Of a DNA stretch of 64,000 nt, positions 54,783-62,200 are shown in pieces. The position numbers and the translations under genes are program-made. This DNA comes from Rariloculus sp963665575 (GTDB lineage Bacteria > Pseudomonadota > Gammaproteobacteria > Steroidobacterales > Rariloculaceae), in the NCBI GenBank assembly GCA_963665575.2, contig CAXXDW010000006.1:1054001-1118000 (forward strand). The letters run 5' to 3'. The first letter of the stretch is position 1. Every line of letters starts with the position of its first letter. The notes under the pieces are model-generated. The model did no database searches, was not told where the DNA came from, and saw nothing but the letters and a program-made list of their open reading frames with translations.

Positions 54783-55497
54783 CGCCGTGATCCACCAGGC
54801 ATCCGGGCTTGTCGCGCTCCACGACGCCCGAATCGGGCCGGACTACGATCCGCTGTGGTTCGACCGCGAGCACTGGCGACAGCACGGGGCGCCACTCGAC
54901 AGCACGCAGGAGCGCGGCGCGGTGCTCAGGCTCGACCGCGGGCCGGAAAGCTGGGTGCTGCGCCACTATCACCGCGGGGGCTTCGTCGCGCGCTTCGTCG
55001 ACGACCGCTATGTCTGGACCGGTTGGGAACGGACACGCTCGGTGCGCGAGTGGCGCTTGCTGGAACGCCTGCACGGCGCCGGCCTGCCCGTGCCGCGGCC
55101 GCTTGCCGCGCGAGCCATCCGCGAGGGTCCCGTCTACCGGGCGGACATCGTGACCGAATACCTGCCGGATACGCGCACGCTCGCGGCGCACCTCAGCGAC
55201 GATGGGCCGGATTCCGAATGCTGGGCGGCGATCGGCGCCACGCTGCGGCGATTCCACGACACGGGCGTCGAGCATCGCGACCTCAACGCGCACAATATCC
55301 TGATCGCCACGGCCGGCGGCGTATTTCTCGTGGATTTTGACAATGCGAGACTCAGGGCGCCGGGCGCCTGGTCGCAGGCCGGAATGGCGAGACTTGAGCG
55401 TTCGCTCAGGAAAGTCGCACGCGAACGAGGCGGACGCTTCGACGGCGAAGGCTGGGGAGTACTCGAACAGGCTTATCGCGGCGGGTCGAGACCCTGA
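54775..55497 (+). CDS. kdkA: 3-deoxy-D-manno-octulosonic acid kinase
   Basis: KdkA phosphorylates Kdo in the LPS core where a single Kdo is used. The 240-residue kinase-like protein has WVLRHYHRGGFVARFVDDRY, the WTGWERTRSVREWRLLERL segment, the catalytic HRDLNAHNIL and the metal-binding FLVDFDNARLR. ATG 54775 overlaps the waaF stop by eight bases, indicating translational coupling. The longer frame from 54721 only runs back into the waaF repeat. Confidence 0.92.
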   Translation: MVDAVIHQASGLVALHDARIGPDYDPLWFDREHWRQHGAPLDSTQERGAVLRLDRGPESWVLRHYHRGGFVARFVDDRYVWTGWERTRSVREWRLLERLHGAGLPVPRPLAARAIREGPVYRADIVTEYLPDTRTLAAHLSDDGPDSECWAAIGATLRRFHDTGVEHRDLNAHNILIATAGGVFLVDFDNARLRAPGAWSQAGMARLERSLRKVARERGGRFDGEGWGVLEQAYRGGSRP

Positions 55498-55620
55498 GGC
55501 GCGGCGAGCCGCCGCGCCGAGTGAGGCAATGGCAGGTGCATTTGAGCGACCGGGTACGCGGACAGGCGGGATAAACGGTCGGTCGCATGCAGTGCGGCTT
55601 GCGCCACCGGCTGCCGAGTC

Positions 55621-56208
55621 TCAGAGCAGCAGTCGATCGAGTTGTTCGCGCACCTGTCCGTCCCAGAGTTCGGCAACGGTGCGGCCGGCCGGCAATTCGG
55701 TCCAGTCGCGCTGCCATGCCACCGTGCCGTCGCCGTTCACGATCAGCAGGCCCGGGATAAAGCGGATGCCCCAGGCGTCGGCGATGGCGTCGCCGTCGGC
55801 CACCGCGATGGGATCGAAGCCGAGACCGCGAACGTATTCCTCGGGGTTGCCCTCGCCGTCCTCCTTGGCGTTGACGGCGACGACGCTGAAGCCATGCTCG
55901 GCGTAGTCGGCCGAAATGTCCTTGAGGTAGGGCATGAAGGCGCGACAGTAGCCGCACCAGGTTGCCCAGAACACGACGACAGCAGGTTTGTCGGCCAGAA
56001 GCTCGGGGTAGTCGAGCGACTGGCCCGAGAAATCCCGGCCGTTCCAGTCCGGCGGTGTGTCACCGGGTCCGAGCGCCTGCACTTCAATCACATCGTTGCC
56101 GAGCAGCGTCCTGTTTGGCGGCACTTCGACAGGGTCGTCCGTCTGTGCCTGCAGTTGCGCTGCGAGCAGCGTCGCCGCAAGGCCGAGCATCAACTGTTTC
56201 ATCTTCAT
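55621..56208 (-). CDS. Periplasmic TlpA-type thioredoxin
   Basis: A 195-residue exported thioredoxin-fold protein with signal peptide (MKMKQLMLGLAATLLAAQLQAQ). The redox motif is FWATWCGYCRAFMPYLK, with a cis-Pro in IRFIPGLLIVNGDG. WCGYC dipeptides occur in TlpA and ResA-like reductases. The neighbours are not cytochrome genes, so its partner is unknown. Confidence 0.88.
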   Translation of the reverse strand: MKMKQLMLGLAATLLAAQLQAQTDDPVEVPPNRTLLGNDVIEVQALGPGDTPPDWNGRDFSGQSLDYPELLADKPAVVVFWATWCGYCRAFMPYLKDISADYAEHGFSVVAVNAKEDGEGNPEEYVRGLGFDPIAVADGDAIADAWGIRFIPGLLIVNGDGTVAWQRDWTELPAGRTVAELWDGQVREQLDRLLL

Positions 56209-56328
56209 CTCCCTCGACAGAAGGTTATTGCCGCAAGTCTACACCTTGCGGCTGATGCCACGGAGCCAGGGCGCTGTCGCGTCCGGTCGCCAGGCCGCCG
56301 ACAGGGTTGGCTCCGCGCACTTGCCGAT

Positions 56329-57411
56329 CTAGCGTCGGTCGTATCGGACGAAGGCTCGCGGTCCCACCTCGGCGCCATAGACGACGGCTCCGCCGTTGAC
56401 GGCCGCCACGCCCTCGGCGGCGCTGCTTCCGCCGGCGGGTTCCGGGTCGGGAATGAAATAGCTCACGACGCCGTCACGGGCGCTGCCGATGCGGATGCCG
56501 CGCTGCCAACCGGGGTGGGCGAGATCCATGCCGTTGTCGGTGCCGTCCCTGGATTCGGAGTCTGCGACGAACAGGTTGTCGTCGGCGTCGATGTAGATGC
56601 CGCTCGGGCGGCTGAACTGGTACCAGCAATCGAGGTAGTTGCCGTCCTGGTCGTAGATCTGGATCCGGTTGTTGTCGCGGTCGCCGATGAAGAGCCTTCC
56701 GGCAGAATCGATCGCGAGCGCATGCAGGCTCGAGAATTCGCCGGCGCCGCACGGGCCGTTACCGGGCTCGCCCCACGCCGTGATGAAGTTTCCGTCCCTG
56801 TCGAACTTCATGATGCGCTCGTTGGTACCCTCGCCGTGGCCGTCGGCGACGAAGATGGCGCCGTTGTCGCCGACGACGACGTCGGACGGGGAGCTGAATT
56901 CGTTCGGGCCGTCGCCGGTCACCTTGAGCGTGCCAAGCTGAAGCAGGATCTCGCCGTTCGGGCTGAGCTTCGTGACCTGCTGGCCGACGTCTCCGCCGGC
57001 GCCCCGTCCGTCCGGCGGCAGCGGGTCGGTCACCCAGACGTTGCCTTGCTGGTCAACATGGATGCCGTGCGGAAACGCGAAGAGGCCCGCGCCCATCCGG
57101 CCGATGAGGTTGCCGTCGGCGTCGTAGTGCAGCAGGGAATCGACATCGGAACCCACGCAGCCATTGCTCCCGCAGCGGTCGATGGCCCAGATGTCGTCGC
57201 GGCATTTCGCGGCATCGACGCCGGCCGTGGAGCCCCAGCTTCGCCCGTCGGGCAGAGGCATGATCTGTCTGTCGGAATAAGGGTTCGGCAGCCCGTTGGT
57301 CGGCGGCATGTCCGGATCGCTGAACTCGCTCTGCGCCGGCACTGCGGGCGTCCAGGCAGCCAACGCCGCGCCGAGCAGCGATGAAAACACCCATTTTGTT
57401 CTTTTGGTCAT
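56329..57411 (-). CDS. Exported NHL-repeat beta-propeller protein
   Basis: A 360-residue exported protein with signal peptide (MTKRTKWVFSSLLGAALAA). NHL blades are visible: FPHGIHVDQQGNVWVTD, FSSPSDVVVGDNGAIFVAD, LHALAIDSAGRLFIGDRDNN and RPSGIYIDADDNLFVAD. The pattern resembles 6-bladed NHL propellers such as peptidyl-alpha-hydroxyglycine lyase-like proteins, but catalytic identity is not established. ATG 57411 precedes the signal peptide; the longer frame to 57546 is not used. Confidence 0.82.
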   Translation of the reverse strand: MTKRTKWVFSSLLGAALAAWTPAVPAQSEFSDPDMPPTNGLPNPYSDRQIMPLPDGRSWGSTAGVDAAKCRDDIWAIDRCGSNGCVGSDVDSLLHYDADGNLIGRMGAGLFAFPHGIHVDQQGNVWVTDPLPPDGRGAGGDVGQQVTKLSPNGEILLQLGTLKVTGDGPNEFSSPSDVVVGDNGAIFVADGHGEGTNERIMKFDRDGNFITAWGEPGNGPCGAGEFSSLHALAIDSAGRLFIGDRDNNRIQIYDQDGNYLDCWYQFSRPSGIYIDADDNLFVADSESRDGTDNGMDLAHPGWQRGIRIGSARDGVVSYFIPDPEPAGGSSAAEGVAAVNGGAVVYGAEVGPRAFVRYDRR

Positions 57412-57584
57412 TGGCGATACCTCCGCCTGGTTTTTCAATTCGCTGCGGCCGGCTACCTGCCCGGCAGTCCGCCTTCGTCTGTCGACAGGCTCGCCTTGAC
57501 GGGTCAAAGTACCGCGATCTAACCTCCTGCGATAGTCGCTTGTCACTGTTGTCGTCGATTGAGCGACCCTGCAAAGGAGCGCCT

Positions 57585-58460
57585 ATGTTGAATCCGTACC
57601 GATTTCAATCCGGGTTGCCTCGATCGGACCGGCGCCATTTACCATTTGTCATTGTGTCGACGGTCGCGCTTGCAGCCGCGCTGCTCGCGGCGACTTCTGC
57701 GGCGCAATGGATCGGTTATCCCACCGCCGATGTTCCGCGCCGGGCCGATGGCTCCGTGGACATGACGGCTCCGGCGCCGCGCATGCCGGATGGCAGGCCC
57801 GATTTGTCCGGAATCTGGATTTCCGATAACACGCCCGAGGGTGAGGAATCGCCGAGCGACGGGTTCAACCTGGGGTCCTCTCGCTTCATGGCGGACATGG
57901 GCGTGGACATGCCGAGCGGTTTGCCCTACCAGGACTGGCAATTGCCCATCGTCGAGGAGCGCACCAACAACAAGGCGATTGACGATCCGCACATTCGCTG
58001 CCTGCCCGATAATTTCATTCGCGCCTACGGGCTTCCGCATATGCTGAAGTTCGTGCACACGCCGGGGCTTCTCGTCGTACTCAACGAAATGAACGCCGGC
58101 TACCGACAGGTATTCGTCGACGGGCGGGACTTGCCCGACGACCCGACGCCATCGTGGCAGGGATTTTCATCGGCTCAGTGGGACGCAGATACTCTGGTGA
58201 TCGATACGATCGGCATTCGGGACGATACCTGGATTGACTGGAACGGAAGCGTGGTGACCGAGACGGCCAGGGTCAGGGAGGAAATCAGCCGGCCGGACTT
58301 CGGTCACCTTGATATCAGGATAACCGTCGATGATCCGAGGGCCTACACGGAACCCTGGTCGGTCACGCTAAGGCAGCGCATCGTTATCGACGCGGAATTG
58401 ATCGACGAAGTCTGCCTGGAAAACGAGCAGTTCGTCGAGCGCATGGGATTGCCGTTCTAG
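57585..58460 (+). CDS. Exported protein with domain shared with the 25838 fusion
   Basis: A 291-residue exported protein; AAGGAG precedes ATG 57585. The N-terminal signal/anchor is FVIVSTVALAAALLAATSAA. A PDLSGIWISDNTPEG segment is typical of exported proteins of unknown function in this group. The C-terminal part has HIRCLPDNFIRAYGLPHM, RQVFVDGRDLPDD, SSAQWDADTLVIDTIGI and DPRAYTEPWSV, resembling the second domain of the DUF6152 fusion at 25838-26851. A DUF6152 protein follows at 58655, so the pair recurs as separate adjacent genes. Function is unknown. Confidence 0.78.
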   Translation: MLNPYRFQSGLPRSDRRHLPFVIVSTVALAAALLAATSAAQWIGYPTADVPRRADGSVDMTAPAPRMPDGRPDLSGIWISDNTPEGEESPSDGFNLGSSRFMADMGVDMPSGLPYQDWQLPIVEERTNNKAIDDPHIRCLPDNFIRAYGLPHMLKFVHTPGLLVVLNEMNAGYRQVFVDGRDLPDDPTPSWQGFSSAQWDADTLVIDTIGIRDDTWIDWNGSVVTETARVREEISRPDFGHLDIRITVDDPRAYTEPWSVTLRQRIVIDAELIDEVCLENEQFVERMGLPF

Positions 58461-58591
58461 CAGGCTGTTGAAAATCACTCGCCGTCCGCAATTCAAGCGC
58501 CATGTCGGAGAATTCGCCAACCGGAAATCAACGCGTTACGAGTAAGTCTGGCTCTACATGTGGCTCGGTGAATCGAATTTCAACAGCCTGC
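58460..58591. mobile_element. MITE-like element with 15-bp terminal inverted repeats
   Basis: GCAGGCTGTTGAAAAT at 58460 and ATTTCAACAGCCTGC at 58577-58591 are inverted copies, matching at 14 of 15 bases. They bound 132 bases with no coding potential, between the TAG stop of the upstream gene and DUF6152 paralogue 4. Small size and terminal repeats fit a non-autonomous insertion element. It could also be a transcription-stop structure. Confidence 0.6.
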
Positions 58592-58654
58592 CTGCTGCCA
58601 CACACCGACTTGAGAGTCTTGGCCGTAAAATCAATATAGCCCGAGGACGCCAAA

Positions 58655-59074
58655 ATGAAGACGATCACCGCAGGAACCGCCATCCGCGCCGCCCTCGTTG
58701 CGTCAATTGCGAGCGTGCTCGCGGCCGCGCTGCCCACGTATGCACATCATTCGTTTCCGGCTCAATATGACGAAACGCAGCCGGTCGAATTGATGGGCAC
58801 GGTTACGAGGGTCGAATGGACCAATCCGCACATTTTCATCTACATCGATGTCGCGGACGAAGAAAGCGGTGAAGTGGTGAACTGGGCGCTCGAGATGGGC
58901 GGGCCGAATTCCCTGCTGCGCCTGGGCTGGAAACGCGATTCGCTGAAGCCTGGCGACGAGATTTCCGTCGAAGGCAGTCTTGCGCGAGACGGCAGCCCGC
59001 TCGCCAATGCAGAAACGATCATAATGACCGCAACCGGCCAGAGAATGCTCGCGGGCTCGAGCAGAGGAGAGTAG
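58655..59074 (+). CDS. Exported DUF6152-type protein (paralogue 4)
   Basis: A 139-residue exported protein with signal peptide (MKTITAGTAIRAALVASIASVLAAALPTYA split over its length) followed by HHSFPAQYDETQP. The core has LMGTVTRVEWTNPHIFIYID, NWALEMGGPNSLLRLGW and LKPGDEISVEGSLARDGS, the clearest example of the family here. It follows the exported protein gene at 57585 on the same strand, with the MITE-like element in the gap. Confidence 0.85.
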   Translation: MKTITAGTAIRAALVASIASVLAAALPTYAHHSFPAQYDETQPVELMGTVTRVEWTNPHIFIYIDVADEESGEVVNWALEMGGPNSLLRLGWKRDSLKPGDEISVEGSLARDGSPLANAETIIMTATGQRMLAGSSRGE

Positions 59075-59140
59075 CTCCCGGCGGGTGCGCGGCGAACCGA
59101 TCGAATCAGTTTGGCCGGTGAACTTCTGCGGCGCAGGCTC

Positions 59141-59563
59141 CTAGGAGTCCTTGGCAATCTCCACGCTTTCCCGGCTTCCGCCCTGGGCAAAATGATCGGC
59201 GAACACGAGCGGTGCGCGGCCGCGGCCGCTCCAGAGGTGTTCCTTGCCGTCGACGACCAACCTGTATTTCGGCGCAACCTTGCGGCGCTTGCCTGCGCGA
59301 CGCTGCTTCGTCCTGCGGCGTCTGCGTTTCGGCGCGGGCTGCTGGAGGTCGGCAAGGGAAAGACCGCTCTCGGCCAGCAATTGATTGATTTTGCTTATCT
59401 TGTTTTGTTTTTCACGCTCCGCCTTTTCTTTCGCGCGTTTTTCCTGCGCTTCCAATGCTATGTTCAAGGACTCGATAAGCTTCTTGAGCACGGAAATTTC
59501 GAGTTTGTTGGCGGCGGCCTTGGCTTTTACGCGTGACCGCGCAAGTTCGTCGAGCACTGACAT
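59141..59563 (-). CDS. H-NS family nucleoid-associated protein
   Basis: A 140-residue H-NS-like DNA-binding protein that would silence AT-rich DNA. The N-terminal coiled-coil oligomerisation region (about residues 20-65, LKKLIESLNIALEAQEKRAK) is followed by a very basic linker (PKRRRRRTKQRRAGKRRK) and the C-terminal minor-groove motif HLWSGRGRAPLVF. It could act on the AT-richer island in this genome, but that is speculation. Confidence 0.9.
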   Translation of the reverse strand: MSVLDELARSRVKAKAAANKLEISVLKKLIESLNIALEAQEKRAKEKAEREKQNKISKINQLLAESGLSLADLQQPAPKRRRRRTKQRRAGKRRKVAPKYRLVVDGKEHLWSGRGRAPLVFADHFAQGGSRESVEIAKDS

Positions 59564-59663
59564 GATCGCTTATCTCCTCATGTGGGTTTTGGGAGCGTCA
59601 AAAAATTATATTCACCTCTGACTGGAGATTTCAACTTGGGAGAGTCGTGAAGCGCGACTTTTG

Positions 59664-60095
59664 CTATTTGACTCGGCCGAGCACAATGGATGAAGTGGCG
59701 TCCTTGACGGACGCAAGTGCCAGGAGTTCGGAGTCGAGAAACTGCCCGAATGCTTCAAGGTCGGTTGCCACCACTTCAAGCATGTAGTCGCTCGTTCCGG
59801 AAGTCATGTGGCAGGTCTTGACCAGTGTTTGACCATTCACCCAACGACGAAACTCGTGAGCGAGCTCCGGGTTCTGGCGATCGACGGTTACCGCTACGAA
59901 CGCCTTGACGTCGTGTCCCAGCGCCTTCTCGTTCAGACGTACCGTAAAGCCTTCAATCACGCCCTGCCTCTGAAGGGCCTCGACGCGTCGTTGACAGGCG
60001 CTGGTCGACAGGTTGATCCGTTCAGCGAGCCGCACCCAACTCAAGCGTCCGTTCGCTTGAAGGGCGGCGAGTATTGCTGCGTCGAATTTGTCCAT
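59664..60095 (-). CDS. Lrp/AsnC-family transcriptional regulator
   Basis: A 143-residue regulator: N-terminal winged helix-turn-helix (DAAILAALQANGRLSWVRLA, RINLSTSACQRRVEAL) and C-terminal RAM ligand domain (VKTCHMTSGTSDYMLEVVA). It is divergent from the VOC dioxygenase gene 140 bases away, so it probably controls that gene in response to an amino acid. Confidence 0.92.
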   Translation of the reverse strand: MDKFDAAILAALQANGRLSWVRLAERINLSTSACQRRVEALQRQGVIEGFTVRLNEKALGHDVKAFVAVTVDRQNPELAHEFRRWVNGQTLVKTCHMTSGTSDYMLEVVATDLEAFGQFLDSELLALASVKDATSSIVLGRVK

Positions 60096-60235
60096 AGCGC
60101 ATGATTCCTACGTATTAAGGTGAATAAGGTACTATTACATGCTCAAACAGTGCAAATCACGCAGTACTTTGCAGTAATTTCAGACGCTCGCAGGAGTAAA
60201 CTGGTTGCAGAAGCAGCCACTGCGAGAGAATTGAC

Positions 60236-60865
60236 ATGTCCTATCTGAAGAAAATCGACCATGTGACCTATGCGGTTGCCGCAGGGAACATCGAGAAATG
60301 GGCCTGGTTCCACGTCGAAGTGGAAGGAGGCACGCTGATCAAGCGAATCGACGACGCACGGCCTGGCGATCCCAACAGCAGCATGAAGATCTGGTGCATC
60401 GATTTCGGTGACTTCGGAATCGCGCTTATCGAGGGCATCGACCGGGCAGCAAAGTCGCAGGTAAGCAGTTTCGTCGAGAAACATGGAGACCACTCCTGCC
60501 AGCATGTCGCCTACGACTGCCATGACCTCGACAGTTTTGTCGAGCACATGAAAACAATGGGCGGACACCCCCGCGGTGAAGTGCTGGTACAGGACGATGG
60601 TTTCGGCGTGCTGCGTCAGATGTTCGCCAAGGGATACGCCACGGGGCACGCCGGCGAAGCGACCTTTCCTGAATACTGTCAACGCCCGAGAACCGGCGAT
60701 GCTAAAGGGGATGTCGCGATCACGTTTTCGAAAAAGGCCGGTGGCGAGTTCTATCGGCAGGTTCAGAGCGCCATCGACCAGGGCGATACCGAACCGTTCT
60801 TCGACTTCACTCATATGCCCGAAAACTGGCAGGTGCCCGCCGAACAGCCCAAGGCTGCTGCCTAG
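60236..60865 (+). CDS. VOC-family dioxygenase, 4-hydroxyphenylpyruvate dioxygenase-like
   Basis: A 209-residue vicinal-oxygen-chelate protein. The likely Fe(II) triad residues are His in KKIDHVTYAV, His in DHSCQHVAYDCHDLDSF and Glu in TFPEYCQRP, a spacing that fits the catalytic half of 4-hydroxyphenylpyruvate dioxygenase. It is shorter than classical HPPD (about 350 residues), so it may be a single-domain relative acting on another keto acid. The divergent Lrp regulator supports amino-acid catabolism. Confidence 0.72.
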   Translation: MSYLKKIDHVTYAVAAGNIEKWAWFHVEVEGGTLIKRIDDARPGDPNSSMKIWCIDFGDFGIALIEGIDRAAKSQVSSFVEKHGDHSCQHVAYDCHDLDSFVEHMKTMGGHPRGEVLVQDDGFGVLRQMFAKGYATGHAGEATFPEYCQRPRTGDAKGDVAITFSKKAGGEFYRQVQSAIDQGDTEPFFDFTHMPENWQVPAEQPKAAA

Positions 60866-60950
60866 CCGAATCTCGATCCTCATGGTGGAGGGCACATCGC
60901 CCTCCACTGACAAGCTCGGCCCATCCGTTGGTGCACGGCGGCATGCTTCG

Positions 60951-61022
60951 CTGTCCGCTGTCCGCTGTCCGCTGTCCGCGTCCGCCGTCCGCGGTCTGCC
61001 GCCTGCGGTCCGCGGTCTGCCG
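60951..61022 (+). repeat. 7-bp microsatellite between dioxygenase and aldolase genes
   Basis: CTGTCCG is repeated four times in a row (60951-60978), followed by degenerate units (CGTCCGC, GGTCTGC) to 61022. It lies in the upstream region of the aldolase gene. Confidence 0.8.
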
Positions 61023-61079
61023 ACCGGTGCATAATGCGTAATCACTTACGCGCTAGGGTGTTCCCGGGAGGCGGGCGCA

Positions 61080-62018
61080 ATGAAGAATCTCTTTCTGATC
61101 GTCGCATTGGCCGCGGCGCTGGTTTCGGTCCGTTCGGCGGCGCAATCGGAATCTGACGCCGAGCCGCGCATCAACCGCGCCATCGAGTTGCTCAAGGACG
61201 GGCAGCCCATCTATTACACCCAGACCGCCGGGGGAGGTTACGACGAAGGTTTGCGCCTCTCGCAGACCGGCGCCGACTACATCACCTACGACATGGAGCA
61301 CGGCCCTTTCGACATGACCGAATTGCGTGCCTTCATGCAGGGTCTCCTGGATGGAGGACCGACACCGACCGGACACCGAACTCCACCGGTTATCGTGACG
61401 TTGCCTGTGACGGGACTTGACGAGGCCACCATGCGCGCCAACGCCTGGGTCGTCCAGCAGGTTCTGGCGGCGGGCGTCCACGGAATCCTGCTCTGCCACG
61501 CGCGCGACCCGGAAGCTGCCCGAGCGATGATCGAGGCCAGCCGCTATCCCTTTGCGCCCGAGGTCGACGGGCTCGATCACGGCCTGCGCGGTGCCGGCAG
61601 CCAGGGTTTCGCCGCGCGCATCTGGGGTGTCAGCGGGAACGAGTACCTGCGGCGGGCCGATCCCTGGCCGCTCAACCCGGACGGCGAGCTCTTTTTCGGC
61701 GTGAAAATCGAGGACAGCTACGCGCTCGAGAACGCCGAGCAGACGACGCAAGTCCCCGGGCTCGGGTTTGCCGAATGGGGACCGTCCGACATGCAGTTCT
61801 GGCTGCGCGGGATACCCGAACCCGGCGTCAACAGCCAGGCGCAACCGGAGATGGCGGCCGCGCGCGAGCGGATCTTCCAGGCAAGCCGCGATGCCGGTCT
61901 GTACTTCCTGAACAGTTGCAACGACGGAAACGTGACGCAGATGATCGACGAGGGCGTCATGATCTGCACGGGCGGCGCCGAAGTCGGGCGCGAGTACACC
62001 GGGCGCGAGATGCCGTAG
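61080..62018 (+). CDS. Exported HpcH/HpaI-type aldolase
   Basis: A 312-residue protein of the HpcH/HpaI aldolase (phosphoenolpyruvate-binding TIM barrel) family. Core motifs are ADYITYDMEHGPFDMTELRA, VQQVLAAGVHGILLCHARDP, the metal-binding FFGVKIEDSYALENAEQ and a terminal MICTGGAEVGREY. Unlike standard cytoplasmic members it has an N-terminal signal peptide (MKNLFLIVALAAALVSVRSA), so it is probably periplasmic. Such enzymes split or form hydroxy-oxo acids with pyruvate; the substrate here is unknown. Confidence 0.82.
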   Translation: MKNLFLIVALAAALVSVRSAAQSESDAEPRINRAIELLKDGQPIYYTQTAGGGYDEGLRLSQTGADYITYDMEHGPFDMTELRAFMQGLLDGGPTPTGHRTPPVIVTLPVTGLDEATMRANAWVVQQVLAAGVHGILLCHARDPEAARAMIEASRYPFAPEVDGLDHGLRGAGSQGFAARIWGVSGNEYLRRADPWPLNPDGELFFGVKIEDSYALENAEQTTQVPGLGFAEWGPSDMQFWLRGIPEPGVNSQAQPEMAAARERIFQASRDAGLYFLNSCNDGNVTQMIDEGVMICTGGAEVGREYTGREMP

Positions 62019-62200
62019 ATTCTGTGGTGCCGCACACGGATGCTAGCTGTTCGTCGATCTGGCCGTGCAGTTCCTCGCCCGGTCCTATCCGGCGATCGTG
62101 CCAGGTCGTGATTGGAGCCTCCGGGAAACACGGGACGGTTCACAGCATGAAAATGACGTACCAGGCGTATACCGGAGAGTACTTGTTCAATGGACTGGCG

